Source: Rhodococcus sp. W8901
GTDB lineage: Bacteria; Actinomycetota; Actinomycetes; Mycobacteriales; Mycobacteriaceae
Assembly: GCF_013348805.1 (NCBI RefSeq)
Contig: NZ_CP054690.1
Coordinates: forward strand, 3,782,001 to 3,846,000
DNA: 64,000 nt
Direction of reading: 5' to 3'
The notes under the pieces are model-generated. The model made no database searches, was not told where the DNA came from, and saw only the letters and a program-made list of their open reading frames with translations. Positions 54,371-63,633 of the stretch are shown one piece after another (the stretch's first letter is position 1; each line of letters opens with the position of its first letter). The position numbers and the translations under genes were made by a program.

Positions 54371-55795
54371 GTTGCGTCCATGAAGATGGTGTACGAACCG
54401 GAGCCGATTGAGATGGCCGGCGTGTCGTAGCCGAACGAAAGACGGTCACCGCGTGATTCTTCGAGAGACCTACCAAGTCGACTCGAGACAGGACCACACG
54501 ATGACCACTGCCCACGATATAGACCTGCGCCAGCTCGTCGAAGACCGACTCACCGGAGCAAGCCCGGACCTGCTGCGCGAGCTGCTCACAATGTTCATCC
54601 GCGCGCTGATGGGCGCCGAAGCCGACGTCCTGTGCGGCGCCGGCTACGGGCAACGCTCCGACGAACGTATCAACTCGCGCAACGGATACCGGCACCGAGA
54701 CTTCGACACCCGCGTCGGGACCCTCGACGTCGCGATCCCGAAACTGCGTTCGGGAAGCTACTTCCCGGATTGGCTGCTCGAGCGCCGCAAGCGCGCGGAG
54801 CGGGCCCTGACCACGGTGGTCGCGACCTGCTATCTGCTCGGGGTGTCGACCCGCCGGATGGAGAAGCTGGTCGAGACGTTGGGCATCACCTCGCTCTCGA
54901 AGTCCCAGGTCAGCATCATGGCGAAAGAGTTGGACGAGCAGGTCGAGGCGTTCCGCAGCCGCCCCCTCGACGCCGGCCCGTACACGTTCGTCGCCGCCGA
55001 CGCCCTCGTGCTCAAGGTCCGCGAGAACGGGCGGGTGGTGAACGTCCACGCCCTGGTCGCGGTCGGGGTCAACGCGGACGGCTACCGCGAAATCCTGGGC
55101 ATCGATGTCACCTCCGCCGAGGACGGTGCCGGCTGGCTCACGTTCTTCCGCGGGATGGTCGCCCGCGGCCTGTCCGGGGTGAAGTTGGTGACCTCCGATG
55201 CCCACGCCGGCCTGGTCGCGGCGATCGGCGCCACCCTGCCCGGTGCTTCCTGGCAGCGTTGCCGCACCCACTACGCGACGAATTTGATGTCGGTCACCCC
55301 GAAGTCGTCGTGGCCGTGGGTGCGCACGCTGCTGCACTCGGTCTACGACCAACCCGATTCGGAATCCGTTCACGCACAATATGATCGGATCATCGAAGCC
55401 CTCACCGAGAAGCTCCCGAAGGTCGCCGACCACCTCGACGGAGCCCGGGTCGATCTACTCGCGTTCACTGCGTTCCCGAAACAGATCTGGCGACAGATCT
55501 GGTCCAACAACCCGCAAGAGCGGTTGAACAAGGAGATCCGCCGACGCACCGACGTCGTCGGGATCTTCCCCGACCGCGCCGCCCTGATCCGCCTCGTTGG
55601 CGCCGTGCTCGCCGAACAACACGACGAGTGGATCGAGGGACGCCGCTACCTCGGCCTCGACGTCCTCGCCCACGCCCGCGGAGACAAGCCCGCCGACACC
55701 ACCGAACCCACCGAGGAGGTCACACCCGCCCTGACCGCATAGCCCCGCGAGGAATCACGCGGCGACCTCGTTACACCACGCCTCTGGACTTGACC
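54371..55795 (+). mobile_element. IS256-family insertion sequence, copy 1 (intact)
   Basis: 1425 bp between exact 9-bp direct repeats CGCCGGCCG (54362-54370 and 55796-55804). The ends are GTTGCGTCCA on the left and, read inward on the other strand, GGTCAAGTCC on the right, an imperfect inverted repeat sharing GTCCA. The boundaries are confirmed by the second copy at 60391. It carries one transposase gene. Confidence 0.92.
54501..55742 (+). CDS. IS256-family transposase (mutator type)
   Basis: 413 residues, a DDE transposase. N-terminal dimerisation/HTH region (RQLVEDRLTGASPDLLRELL, GAGYGQRSDERINSRNGYRH, KLRSGSYFPDWLLERRKRAE), then D in FVAADALVLKV, D in LVTSDAHAGLV and E in IWSNNPQERLNKEIRRRTDV. 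It resembles the IS1081-like branch common in mycolata. ATG at 54501 with AGGA eight bases upstream. All motifs are intact, so this copy may supply active transposase. Confidence 0.93.
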   Translation: MTTAHDIDLRQLVEDRLTGASPDLLRELLTMFIRALMGAEADVLCGAGYGQRSDERINSRNGYRHRDFDTRVGTLDVAIPKLRSGSYFPDWLLERRKRAERALTTVVATCYLLGVSTRRMEKLVETLGITSLSKSQVSIMAKELDEQVEAFRSRPLDAGPYTFVAADALVLKVRENGRVVNVHALVAVGVNADGYREILGIDVTSAEDGAGWLTFFRGMVARGLSGVKLVTSDAHAGLVAAIGATLPGASWQRCRTHYATNLMSVTPKSSWPWVRTLLHSVYDQPDSESVHAQYDRIIEALTEKLPKVADHLDGARVDLLAFTAFPKQIWRQIWSNNPQERLNKEIRRRTDVVGIFPDRAALIRLVGAVLAEQHDEWIEGRRYLGLDVLAHARGDKPADTTEPTEEVTPALTA

Positions 55796-57078
55796 CGCCG
55801 GCCGCCCTCGCAGAACCAACGGGCGACCCCTTCTACCGATATGACGGCACCGCACCATTGGCGTCCTACGAGCCTGGTGCGGTTCTCAAGACACGCAGCG
55901 TGCCGTACCACGTGGTCAACGTCCCGACACCGGTGCAGGCAGTGCAGGTGCTCTACCGATCGACCGACGCCCTCGGGCAGCCGTCCGCAAATGTGACCTC
56001 GATCCTGCGACCGGAGAATGCCCAGCCGAACAGAGTCGTTTCCTACCAGTCCTTCTACGACTCGCTGAACCCTGAGGACGGCCCGTCGAGAGCAATCGCC
56101 GGCGACATCACCATCGGTGGTGTGACCCCCAGCGGGCGCAACCCCAACATCGGCGGCACACTCCCCTCCGTCGAAACGGCCGTGTTCGGCCCACTGTTCG
56201 CGGCGGGCTACACGATCGTCGTCGCCGATACCGAGGGTCCGGATGCGCACTTCGCTGCCGGACCCGAGTACGGCATGATGACCCTCGATTCCCTACGCGC
56301 CGCCCGCAACGTTCCCGAAACCGGAATCACCGACGACGCCAAGATCGGCCTGATGGGGTATTCCGGTGGTGCGATCGCCACCAACTGGGCATCGATCCTC
56401 GCGCCCGAATATGCACCGGATATCAACGACGATCTGATCGGTGCCGCCCAGGGCGGCGTGCTCGTCAATCCGGTCAACAATCTCCGATACGCCAGCGGAA
56501 GCATCGGATGGGGCGGTGTTGTCGGAATGGGCGTGGTCGGTGTGGCCCGTTCGTACGACATCGACTTCAGCCCGTATCTCAGCGACCGGGGACGTGAGGT
56601 CATGGCTCGACTGGACGACGCGTCGATCAGCAATGTGATCGGGCAATATCCCGGCCTGACCTGGCAGGATCTCGTCAAACCGGAGTACGCGGATCCCAAC
56701 TCGATTCCCGAGTACGTCGATGCCGTCAACCGGATCAACATGGGTACCGCGCCGATACCCACGATCCCGATGTTCATCGCTCAGGCAGCCAACGGAACCC
56801 TCGAGGGCACCCAACCGGGTGGCCCCGGTATCGGAGCGGGTGACGGCATCATGGTCACGGGAGATGTCCGTAGCCTCGCCATCAGATACTGCGACGCCGG
56901 ACTGCCTGTTCAGTACGACCAGTACGACACCATCAGCCATTCCCCCGGCGGCGCGCTCTGGCTACCGGGCGCCCTCGTCTGGATCAACGACCGATTCGAC
57001 GGTAAGCCCGCCCCGTCCAACTGCGCGAGCATCGCACCCGGGAATTCCCTTGCGCCACAAGAACACGCCAACCCCTGA

Positions 57079-57516
57079 CCTGTCGCATCACATCCGCAGA
57101 ACAGCGGGGTCGCACTCGACGTCGTCAGAGACCTCCGATACGCCGACCACCAACCCGAGCAGCCTCCGTCAGATATCGAATGCGATGACGTCCGGCCGCC
57201 GGTCGGCCACTACACGAGCATCGACTCGGAGGACGACGCGAAGGCCGGCCCAGCGAATTCGAACTTGGGACCGAACAGGTCGTTCAGCGGTCTTCGGGAT
57301 GAGGGTGTTCGGTGCTCGGAATCTCGGTGACACGCCACCCTGCGAAGAATCGACGGGCGTTCACGAGATAGTTCCTCAGATGCCGGAAGAGCGCCGATAC
57401 CTCCCAAAACTGCATGTTCATACCCAATGACCTCATACCGAGAGTGCAGTCATATCAGTCCGCCTCCGGTAACGCAGCCGCCTTGCAAACCGGGTAGGGA
57501 CACCCCCCACTAGGTC
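57079..57516. other. 438-bp gap, no firm gene
   Basis: Sequence between the lipase remnant and the propeller gene. A minus-strand frame 57284-57421 (45 codons, starting MNMQFWEVSALFRHLRN) is aromatic-rich and could be a small gene or a fragment, but its ribosome binding site is poor. Base composition is less GC-rich than the core. Nothing else is seen. Confidence 0.35.
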
Positions 57517-57573
57517 GTGTCTGACAAAGCCTTTGTCCAGTCGATGACCGCCCGTGCTCGATACAGTGATCGA

Positions 57574-58512
57574 ATGCTCATTTCCGCTGACGTGATCGAC
57601 GTCCTGGGCCCGATGTCGGGTCTCGTTTTTGCTGGCGAGGCGGGTGGGCGTCTGACTTTCGCGCTGTGGCGAGACGGTGCAGTGCGTCTTCTCGACGACA
57701 GACTCGCCGAGAACTCGCAGCGAGAGCTCCCTCTGGAGGATGACGTCTGCGTCCTTGCGGCGTCCAGCCTCGATCTGCTCATACTCGCCTCCGCCGGCGG
57801 GCTCGTCATCGCCGTAGAGGAAGTGGTCACGGTGCCCGGAATACCCGCCGACGCGGCTGCGCTCCTGGGCGGTCTACTTGTCGTGGCTGTCCCGGACGGC
57901 GAGAGGCACCGGCTGCTCGCGCTCGATTCCGCGACCGGGGCGATCCTCGACGACCAGGCGATCGACGCCGACGATGCTCGCGCCTTCCTGTATCCGCATC
58001 CTGCCGAAGATACGGCGATTCTCGAGCTCGCCATGGGGCAGGATGGCGTTCTCGCGTTCCGCGTCGATGTCGAGGGATCACGCCTACATCTGACCGAGAT
58101 CCTCGCAGGAGATGATCCCGTGATCGCGGGCTTCAGTCCGTCGGGCGCGAGGCTACTTGTCACCCCGTATCCAAGCAATCCGCAGACCGTACGGATGCTG
58201 TCGTGGCCTGATCTGAAGGAGATCTCACGGCTCGACGCGAGTGACGTCGACGCCGCGTACGGTTTCGGGCTCGCCGGGTGCTGGATCAACGACGACCGAG
58301 CCGCCGTGTACGCGACCGAGGACGCATTGATCGTCGCCGACGAGAACTTCGACTCGTCCGAACGCATCGCACTGCCGATCGACTTCGGCGACGAGGGAGA
58401 GATCGAAAGCCTCACGCATCTGGGTTCGGGGAACGTCGCCGTCGGCGCGTGGACGCCAGCCGGTCGACTCACCCTCGTCGTGCGCCTCAACGAAGGAAAG
58501 GACTGTGACTGA
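57574..58512 (+). CDS. Hypothetical beta-propeller-like protein
   Basis: 312 residues from the ATG at 57574 (a GTG at 57517 would add 19). Repeating hydrophobic blade-like strands with turns (FAGEAGGRLTFALWRDGAVR, LLVVAVPDGERHRLLALDSA, PVIAGFSPSGARLLVTPYPS, TVRMLSWPDLKEISRLDASD) resemble WD40/YncE-type propellers. There is no signal peptide, so it is probably cytosolic. Neither start has a good ribosome binding site. The function is unknown. Its stop overlaps the first TGACAAC heptamer of the array at 58510. Confidence 0.6.
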   Translation: MLISADVIDVLGPMSGLVFAGEAGGRLTFALWRDGAVRLLDDRLAENSQRELPLEDDVCVLAASSLDLLILASAGGLVIAVEEVVTVPGIPADAAALLGGLLVVAVPDGERHRLLALDSATGAILDDQAIDADDARAFLYPHPAEDTAILELAMGQDGVLAFRVDVEGSRLHLTEILAGDDPVIAGFSPSGARLLVTPYPSNPQTVRMLSWPDLKEISRLDASDVDAAYGFGLAGCWINDDRAAVYATEDALIVADENFDSSERIALPIDFGDEGEIESLTHLGSGNVAVGAWTPAGRLTLVVRLNEGKDCD

Positions 58513-58655
58513 CAACTCCTATGTACAGGCGACGACGGCGTTGAGGACGACCGCTGTGAACTGCCAACGAAGTTGGCAAATCCCGGAGCCCTGACCTGCG
58601 GTGTGACAACTAGCGTGTCAACGCCAGGGTGCGATCGTGGTCATCGAAGTTGGCA
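58510..58655. repeat. TGnCAAC heptamer cluster downstream of LRR gene
   Basis: Heptamers at 58510 (TGACAAC), 58562 (TGCCAAC), 58572 (GTTGGCA, inverted), 58604 (TGACAAC), 58616 (TGTCAAC) and 58649 (GTTGGCA, inverted). The pair at 58562-58578 is a perfect dyad TGCCAAC-GAA-GTTGGCA. The same heptamer fills the array at 59664 on the other side of the LRR gene. The rest of the 58513-58888 gap has no gene. Confidence 0.6.
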
Positions 58656-58888
58656 ATAGTTCTGTCTGATTCCCAAGGCGGCCTTGGATCTCGTCGGATG
58701 CGGTCCACGGCCGACGGCCAGGCTGACCCGCGAGACATTGTCGTCAGCCCGCGCACTCCGTCGACGTCTCAGAGCTCGATGTCTGCCAGGTGTAGCTGTT
58801 CAACGGCCTACCCGAAATCTGACTGGTCCATGACAAGGAGACGGCACGAGCGGCTTGCACTGGCGCACCTAGTCGTCCTTCCGTCCAC

Positions 58889-59548
58889 TCACCCGTCGAT
58901 GATGGTCAGGTTGGCCATGCTGCGCAGTGATGAAACATCTGTGACGTGTGATCCGGAGAGTTCGAGCATTCCCAGATGCGGCAAGCCGGCCAGTGGCGAG
59001 ACGTCCGTGATCGAGGTCCCCTCGAGGTCGAGCCAGGTCAGGCCCGTCAGGCCCGCCAGCGCAGCCACGTCGACTACCTCGGTCTCCGCGAGTTTGAGGC
59101 AGGTGAGGCCGCTCAGGCCCCCCAGGGGGTCGACGTCCCGGAGTGGCGTCCAGCGCAGATCCAGAAACTCCAGTCCGGTCAGACCGGCAAGCGGGGATAC
59201 ATCACTGACTTGCGTTGCGCTGAGGTAGAGGTGGGTGAGACCGTTCAGGCCCGCCAACGGGGACACCTCCCGCACAGGCGACCAGCGCAGGTCGAGCCTC
59301 TGCAACGCGGTCAGCGTCGACAGCGGGCGAAGATCGATCACTACCTCCCCGTGCAATCGCAGTTCGGTCAGGTTCGACAGTTCGGACAACGGGGCCAAGT
59401 CCGCCACGGGCAGCTGATCAAGCTCGAGAAACTCAGTCCGGGCGATGGCTTCAGCATCCAGAGGTGTCGAGATCGGACGGCCCAGCTGCGCGTTCACCGC
59501 AGCAACCACACCAGCCGCCCCACGACGCACGCTACGTCTCGGGCTCAT
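58889..59548 (-). CDS. Leucine-rich repeat protein (22-residue, internalin/SDS22-like)
   Basis: 219 residues. After a basic start (MSPRRSVRRGAAG) and a helical cap come about seven 22-residue repeats of the form LxxLxLxxtxvxDvsPLagLtg, for example LTHLYLSATQVSDVSPLAGL and LTWLDLEGTSITDVSPLAGL. There is no signal peptide or anchor, so it is probably a cytosolic binding scaffold. ATG at 59548 with AAGGA about ten bases upstream. LRR proteins are uncommon in this genus. Partner unknown. TGnCAAC clusters lie both upstream and downstream. Confidence 0.75.
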   Translation of the reverse strand: MSPRRSVRRGAAGVVAAVNAQLGRPISTPLDAEAIARTEFLELDQLPVADLAPLSELSNLTELRLHGEVVIDLRPLSTLTALQRLDLRWSPVREVSPLAGLNGLTHLYLSATQVSDVSPLAGLTGLEFLDLRWTPLRDVDPLGGLSGLTCLKLAETEVVDVAALAGLTGLTWLDLEGTSITDVSPLAGLPHLGMLELSGSHVTDVSSLRSMANLTIIDG

Positions 59549-59663
59549 CGTTCCGATCCTTCGCCTGTTCGGGACATGGTCCGGCGGGTCACGCCACCCT
59601 GGTTTTCGGGGCCGATGACCTCCGTGAGGAACTGCACCCGCGGGATCGGGGTTCGTGCCGCTT

Positions 59664-59741
59664 TGACAACTACCTGTCAAATTGCCAACTACGGTGTCAA
59701 CTGTGACAACTAGCTGTCAAATTGCCAACTACGGTGTCCGT
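59664..59741. repeat. Helically phased TGnCAAC array upstream of LRR gene
   Basis: Two 35-bp units (59664-59698 and 59704-59738), identical but for one base, repeat at 40 bp. Inside them the heptamer TGnCAAC or a one-off variant starts at 59664, 59675, 59683, 59695, 59704, 59715, 59723 and 59735: same orientation, spacings 11-8-12-9-11-8-12, mean about 10 bp. The array ends about 116 bp upstream of the LRR start. It looks like a cooperative protein-binding array (operator or iteron-like). Confidence 0.7.
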
Positions 59742-59777
59742 TCACAACCGCGGTGCGGTAGATGACTGCATGCTTGT

Positions 59778-59840
<63 letters not shown>

Positions 59841-60246
59841 AGTAGCGAGGCCGCGCCATCGCTTGATCTGGTTTCAGTTTCCTCGCCGAAGCCCCCCGAG
59901 GTTCGCCATCTCGGTGTTCGCCACCCACACCGCGATCACTCGACCAGTGTGGACGCGTACGTTGCTGCTGCGCCCGGCGACAAATCTCGGCACACGATAA
60001 CTGTCTTGCGTCAAGAATCTGGCCGGCGATCACCACTGGGCCAAGTACGCACCCCCTGCCACAGCCTGCCTCTTCGCAGCACGCCCCGCCATGCCACCGC
60101 CGCGAGCGCGACTTCATAGCCGCCGATATCGCGATCGGCCGGGAGTCGGGGCAGACGAGCTCTCGGCCAACGACCGTATGTGATCTGCCACGAGAACCGC
60201 CACAAACCAGACCGATTTGTCGGCTTCGTCTGCTACCCATAGACCC
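59841..60246. other. 406-bp gap before the lipoprotein gene
   Basis: No gene is seen with a good start. A 23-bp sequence at 60001-60023 recurs exactly at 63746. The DNA just before 60247 must carry the lipoprotein promoter. Mixed base composition suggests remnants of mobile DNA. Confidence 0.35.
60001..60023 (+). repeat. 23-bp direct repeat, left copy
   Basis: It begins CTGTCTTGCG and ends GAATCTGGC, and equals 63746-63768 at every base; the flanks differ. The pair encloses the lipoprotein, IS256 copy 2 and the IS3 element. Confidence 0.85.
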
Positions 60247-60390
60247 ATGAGACGCACGCTACTGGTAGGAATCGCAGCAACCGCCCTTCTCGTCGCCGGC
60301 TGCAGTTCGAACGATTCGGACACGAGTGCTTCCCCCACATCAACTGCTTCTAAGCAACCCGCCGCATCCACCTCGAGCGCAGTGGCCGAG

Positions 60391-61819
60391 GTTGCGTCCA
60401 TGAAGATGGTGTACGAACCGGAGCCGATTGAGATGGCCGGCGTGTCGTAGCCGAACGAAAGACGGTCACCGCGTGATTCTTCGAGAGACCTACCAAGTCG
60501 ACTCGAGACAGGACCACACGATGACCACTGCCCACGATATAGACCTGCGCCAGCTCGTCGAAGACCGACTCACCGGAGCAAGCCCGGACCTGCTGCGCGA
60601 GCTGCTCACAATGTTCATCCGCGCGCTGATGGGCGCCGAAGCCGACGTCCTGTGCGGCGCCGGCTACGGGCAACGCTCCGACGAACGTATCAACTCGCGC
60701 AACGGATACCGGCACCGAGACTTCGACACCCGCGTCGGGACCCTCGACGTCGCGATCCCGAAACTGCGTTCGGGAAGCTACTTCCCGGATTGGCTGCTCG
60801 AGCGCCGCAAGCGCGCGGAGCGGGCCCTGACCACGGTGGTCGCGACCTGCTATCTGCTCGGGGTGTCGACCCGCCGGATGGAGAAGCTGGTCGAGACGTT
60901 GGGCATCACCTCGCTCTCGAAGTCCCAGGTCAGCATCATGGCGAAAGAGTTGGACGAGCAGGTCGAGGCGTTCCGCAGCCGCCCCCTCGACGCCCGGCCC
61001 GTACACGTTCGTCGCCGCCGACGCCCTCGTGCTCAAGGTCCGCGAGAACGGGCGGGTGGTGAACGTCCACGCCCTGGTCGCGGTCGGGGTCAACGCGGAC
61101 GGCTACCGCGAAATCCTGGGCATCGATGTCACCTCCGCCGAGGACGGTGCCGGCTGGCTCACGTTCTTCCGCGGGATGGTCGCCCGCGGCCTGTCCGGGG
61201 TGAAGTTGGTGACCTCCGATGCCCACGCCCGGCCTGGTCGCGGCGATCGGCGCCACCCCTGCCCGGTGCTTCCTGGCAGCGTTGCCGCACCCACTACGCG
61301 ACGAATTTGATGTCGGTCACCCCGAAGTCGTCGTGGCCGTGGGTGCGCACGCTGCTGCACTCGGTCTACGACCAACCCGATTCGGAATCCGTTCACGCAC
61401 AATATGATCGGATCATCGAAGCCCTCACCGAGAAGCTCCCGAAGGTCGCCGACCACCTCGACGGAGCCCGGGTCGATCTACTCGCGTTCACTGCGTTCCC
61501 GAAACAGATCTGGCGACAGATCTGGTCCAACAACCCGCAAGAGCGGTTGAACAAGGAGATCCGCCGACGCACCGACGTCGTCGGGATCTTCCCCCGACCG
61601 CGCCGCCCTGATCCGCCTCGTTGGCGCCGTGCTCGCCGAACAACACGACGAGTGGATCGAGGGACGCCGCTACCTCGGCCTCGACGTCCTCGCCCACGCC
61701 CGCGGAGACAAGCCCGCCGACACCACCGAACCCACCGAGGAGGTCACACCCGCCCTGACCGCATAGCCCCGCGAGGAATCACGCGGCGACCTCGTTACAC
61801 CACGCCTCTGGACTTGACC
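60391..61819 (+). mobile_element. IS256-family insertion sequence, copy 2 (degenerate)
   Basis: 1429 bp between 9-bp direct repeats GTGGCCGAG (60382-60390 and 61820-61828). The ends are identical to copy 1. It is four bases longer, and all four extra bases are single C additions in C runs. Near-identity to copy 1 points to recent transposition. Confidence 0.92.
60521..61766 (+). pseudogene. IS256 transposase, frameshifted by four +1 C insertions
   Basis: It matches the 413-residue transposase of copy 1 up to about residue 158. Extra C residues at 60993-60995, 61228-61230, 61256-61259 and 61591-61595 then throw it through successive frames. The DDE residues are split over different frames, so no active enzyme is made if the sequence is right. 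All four changes have the same kind (C-run +1), which also fits an unpolished sequencing error. Confidence 0.85.
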
Positions 61820-62246
61820 GTGGCCGAGGCAACTTCCTCCGGGAAGGCCCCCTCCGGGCAGGCCCTCTACGACGAAACATGCGAGGACATTGCTGAGTCA
61901 TTCGCCTCGCTTCGTGAGTTCGCAGAGAGCACGGGAGAGTCGTGGGATGCACAGAAGGCTGCCGACGACTTCATGGCGACCATGAAGGATCAGACTGGCT
62001 GGACTGTGCAGTTTGGGGCGGAGAGCGTCACGGTCACCGGAGGCGACCCGAGTCAGGGCATTCGCGTTGATGACTGGGACGACTTGAGCAAGTCCGATCA
62101 GGAACAGATCCGAAAGGCCGTCGAGGCCGCCGCAAAGGGCGAATGCTAGGACCAGCACTAACTTGCTGGTGACGACATCGGCCTGTATGGCCAATACCAG
62201 CCGCCGGAGACGTAGAACAACGAAAGACGCCCCACCCGTCGACTGA

Positions 62247-62299
62247 ACTGACCCCCGGGAGTTGGACTGAGAAATCAGTTCAGACTCCCGGGGGTCAGT
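62247..62299. terminator. Insulating hairpin at the left end of the IS3 element
   Basis: Perfect 16-bp arms (starting ACTGACCCCCGGGAGT) enclose a 21-base loop that itself folds (ACTGA-GAAA-TCAGT). It lies just before orfA. Such structures limit read-through transcription into a transposase gene. Confidence 0.7.
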
Positions 62300-62302
62300 G
62301 TT

Positions 62303-62794
62303 TTGGATAGACGAAGTTCGCTGACGCAAGAGCAGCGCATCGCAGCAGTAGTGTTGTTCGAGAAAGGTGCGGCTTCGAGGGCCGTAGCGACGTCGTTGGA
62401 GGTGCCCCGCGATCCGATTCGTAGGTTGCACCAGCGGTGGCGGGTCCGAGGCAGAGGAGTGCTGGTGTCGAAGAGGGCAACGCCTGCTGTGTATCCGTTC
62501 GAACTGAAACTGGACCTTGTGCAGCGGTTCCTCGCGGGCGAGACACTCGCGGAGCTGGCGGAGGAAGGCGGGTTGTCTTCGCCTGTCCTGCTGCGTAGGT
62601 GGGTTCGGGAGTATCGCGCTCACGGCGAAGATGCGTTGCGGCCGAAGCCGAAGGGGCGACCAGCCAAGAGCACGGTCACGGGCGAGGAGACGGAGCTGGA
62701 CCGTCTTCGCCGTGAGGTCGAGTATCTCCGGGCGGAGAACGCGTACCTGGGAAAATTGCGGGCCTTGATGGAGGAGAAACGACGGACAAGGTGA
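62303..62794 (+). CDS. IS3 transposase OrfA (HTH)
   Basis: 163 residues from a TTG start, with two helix-turn-helix units: LTQEQRIAAVVLFEKGAASRAVATSLEVP, quoted here only as start and end of the first, and LKLDLVQRFLAGETLAELAE for the second. A leucine-zipper-like coiled coil at the end (LDRLRREVEYLRAENAYLGK) is used for OrfA-OrfAB pairing. Its stop overlaps the orfB GTG (GTGA), and orfB is in the -1 frame, so a fusion protein could arise by -1 frameshifting, though no clear A6G slippery run is seen. The length resembles the IS150-type OrfA. Confidence 0.85.
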   Translation: MDRRSSLTQEQRIAAVVLFEKGAASRAVATSLEVPRDPIRRLHQRWRVRGRGVLVSKRATPAVYPFELKLDLVQRFLAGETLAELAEEGGLSSPVLLRRWVREYRAHGEDALRPKPKGRPAKSTVTGEETELDRLRREVEYLRAENAYLGKLRALMEEKRRTR

Positions 62795-63633
62795 ATGCCG
62801 TCGTTGCCCTCAAGGCCGTCCATTCCCTCACCACGTTGCTGAAGATCGCCGGTCTTGCGCGGTCGACGTTCTTCTACCACCAAGCCAGGCTGTCCGAGCC
62901 GGACAAGCACGCGGAGCTCAAGACCGCGATCCGGCAGATCTTCGACCGGCACGGCGGCCGCTACGGGCATCGCCGCATCCACCAGCGGCTGCGCCGCGAG
63001 GACTGGGTTCTGTCGAAGAAGACCGTCCTGAAGCTGATGAACACACTCGGGCTGCGTTGCGCGATCCGTCGCAAACGCTATGTCTCGTTCAAGGGCGAGC
63101 CCGGCAAGATCGCCCCGAACTTGTTGAGGCGCGACTTCACGACCACGGGGACGAACCAGAAGTGGGTCACCGACGTGACGGAGTTTCGTGTCGGCGAGCA
63201 GAAGGTCTACCTCTCGACGGTGATGGATCTGTTCGATCGGCAGATCATCGGTCACGCGCACGGAACTTCCCCGAATCTCGCGTTGACGAACACGTCGCTG
63301 CGCCGGGCGTTGAAGACCAGGCACCGAGGGCAGAAGCCGATTGTCCACTCCGATCAAGGATTCCAGTATCAGCATGTTTCCTGGCGGCGACTGCTGAAGG
63401 GGCGTGCGATCCAGTCGATGTCGCGCAAGGGCAACTGCCTCGACAACGCGGTCATGGAGAGCTTCTTCGGGCATTTGAAGGACGAGCTCTACTGCAACAC
63501 CACGTTCCTCACTGTCGACACTCTCACCGTCGCGATCGATGACTACATCGCATGGTTCAACACCGAACGAAGCCACTCAACGCTGAAGGGCCTGAGCCCG
63601 GTTGAATACCGGGCTCAGGCCCTTGCCGCATAG
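62791..63633 (+). CDS. IS3 transposase OrfB (DDE integrase core)
   Basis: 280 residues from a GTG overlapping orfA. An N-terminal HTH_21-type region (YGHRRIHQRLRREDWVLSKK) precedes the retroviral-integrase core: D in KWVTDVTEFRVG, D in PIVHSDQGFQYQ, E in NCLDNAVMESFFGHLKDELY, with the DD(35)E spacing. The C-terminal WFNTERSHSTLKGLSPVEYR is the family end. It is complete, so the element may be mobile. Confidence 0.93.
   Translation: MNAVVALKAVHSLTTLLKIAGLARSTFFYHQARLSEPDKHAELKTAIRQIFDRHGGRYGHRRIHQRLRREDWVLSKKTVLKLMNTLGLRCAIRRKRYVSFKGEPGKIAPNLLRRDFTTTGTNQKWVTDVTEFRVGEQKVYLSTVMDLFDRQIIGHAHGTSPNLALTNTSLRRALKTRHRGQKPIVHSDQGFQYQHVSWRRLLKGRAIQSMSRKGNCLDNAVMESFFGHLKDELYCNTTFLTVDTLTVAIDDYIAWFNTERSHSTLKGLSPVEYRAQALAA

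Larger units (their letters stand above)
54295..57078 (+). pseudogene. LIP-family secreted lipase interrupted by IS256 element
   Basis: Joining 54295-54370 to 55805-57078 (dropping the element and one 9-bp duplication) gives a complete 449-residue frame. The signal peptide MSPRGLSRTAVALLAV...APAALA runs straight into EPTGDPFYRYDG. The mature part shows the LIP (secretory lipase) family pattern: AVLKTRSVPYHVVNVPTPVQ, nucleophile Ser about 210 in GLMGYSGGAIATNW, then TIPMFIAQAANG and a C-terminal catalytic His in TISHSPGG. The insertion falls inside the signal peptide, so no exported enzyme should be made. It would have been a triacylglycerol or wax esterase. Confidence 0.88.
60247..62149 (+). 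pseudogene. Small lipoprotein gene interrupted by IS256 element
   Basis: Joining 60247-60390 to 61829-62149 gives an intact 154-residue frame. The signal MRRTLLVGIAATALLVAGCS has lipobox VAGC. A Ser/Thr/Ala linker follows, then a helical C-terminal domain (YDETCEDIAESFASLREFAE, WDAQKAADDFMATMKDQTGW, DDWDDLSKSDQEQIRKAVEA). As it stands the frame ends inside the element after VSMKM-like residues from the IS left end. No family is recognised. The insertion lies in the linker, so a short acylated stub could still be exported. Confidence 0.85.

Noticed and set aside
58510-59741. CRISPR array
   Set aside because: The repeats are 7 bp with no uniform spacers, and no cas genes are present.
60428-62149. 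A 573-codon frame running from the transposase into the lipoprotein end
   Set aside because: It arises from the four extra C residues in IS256 copy 2 and joins unrelated frames.
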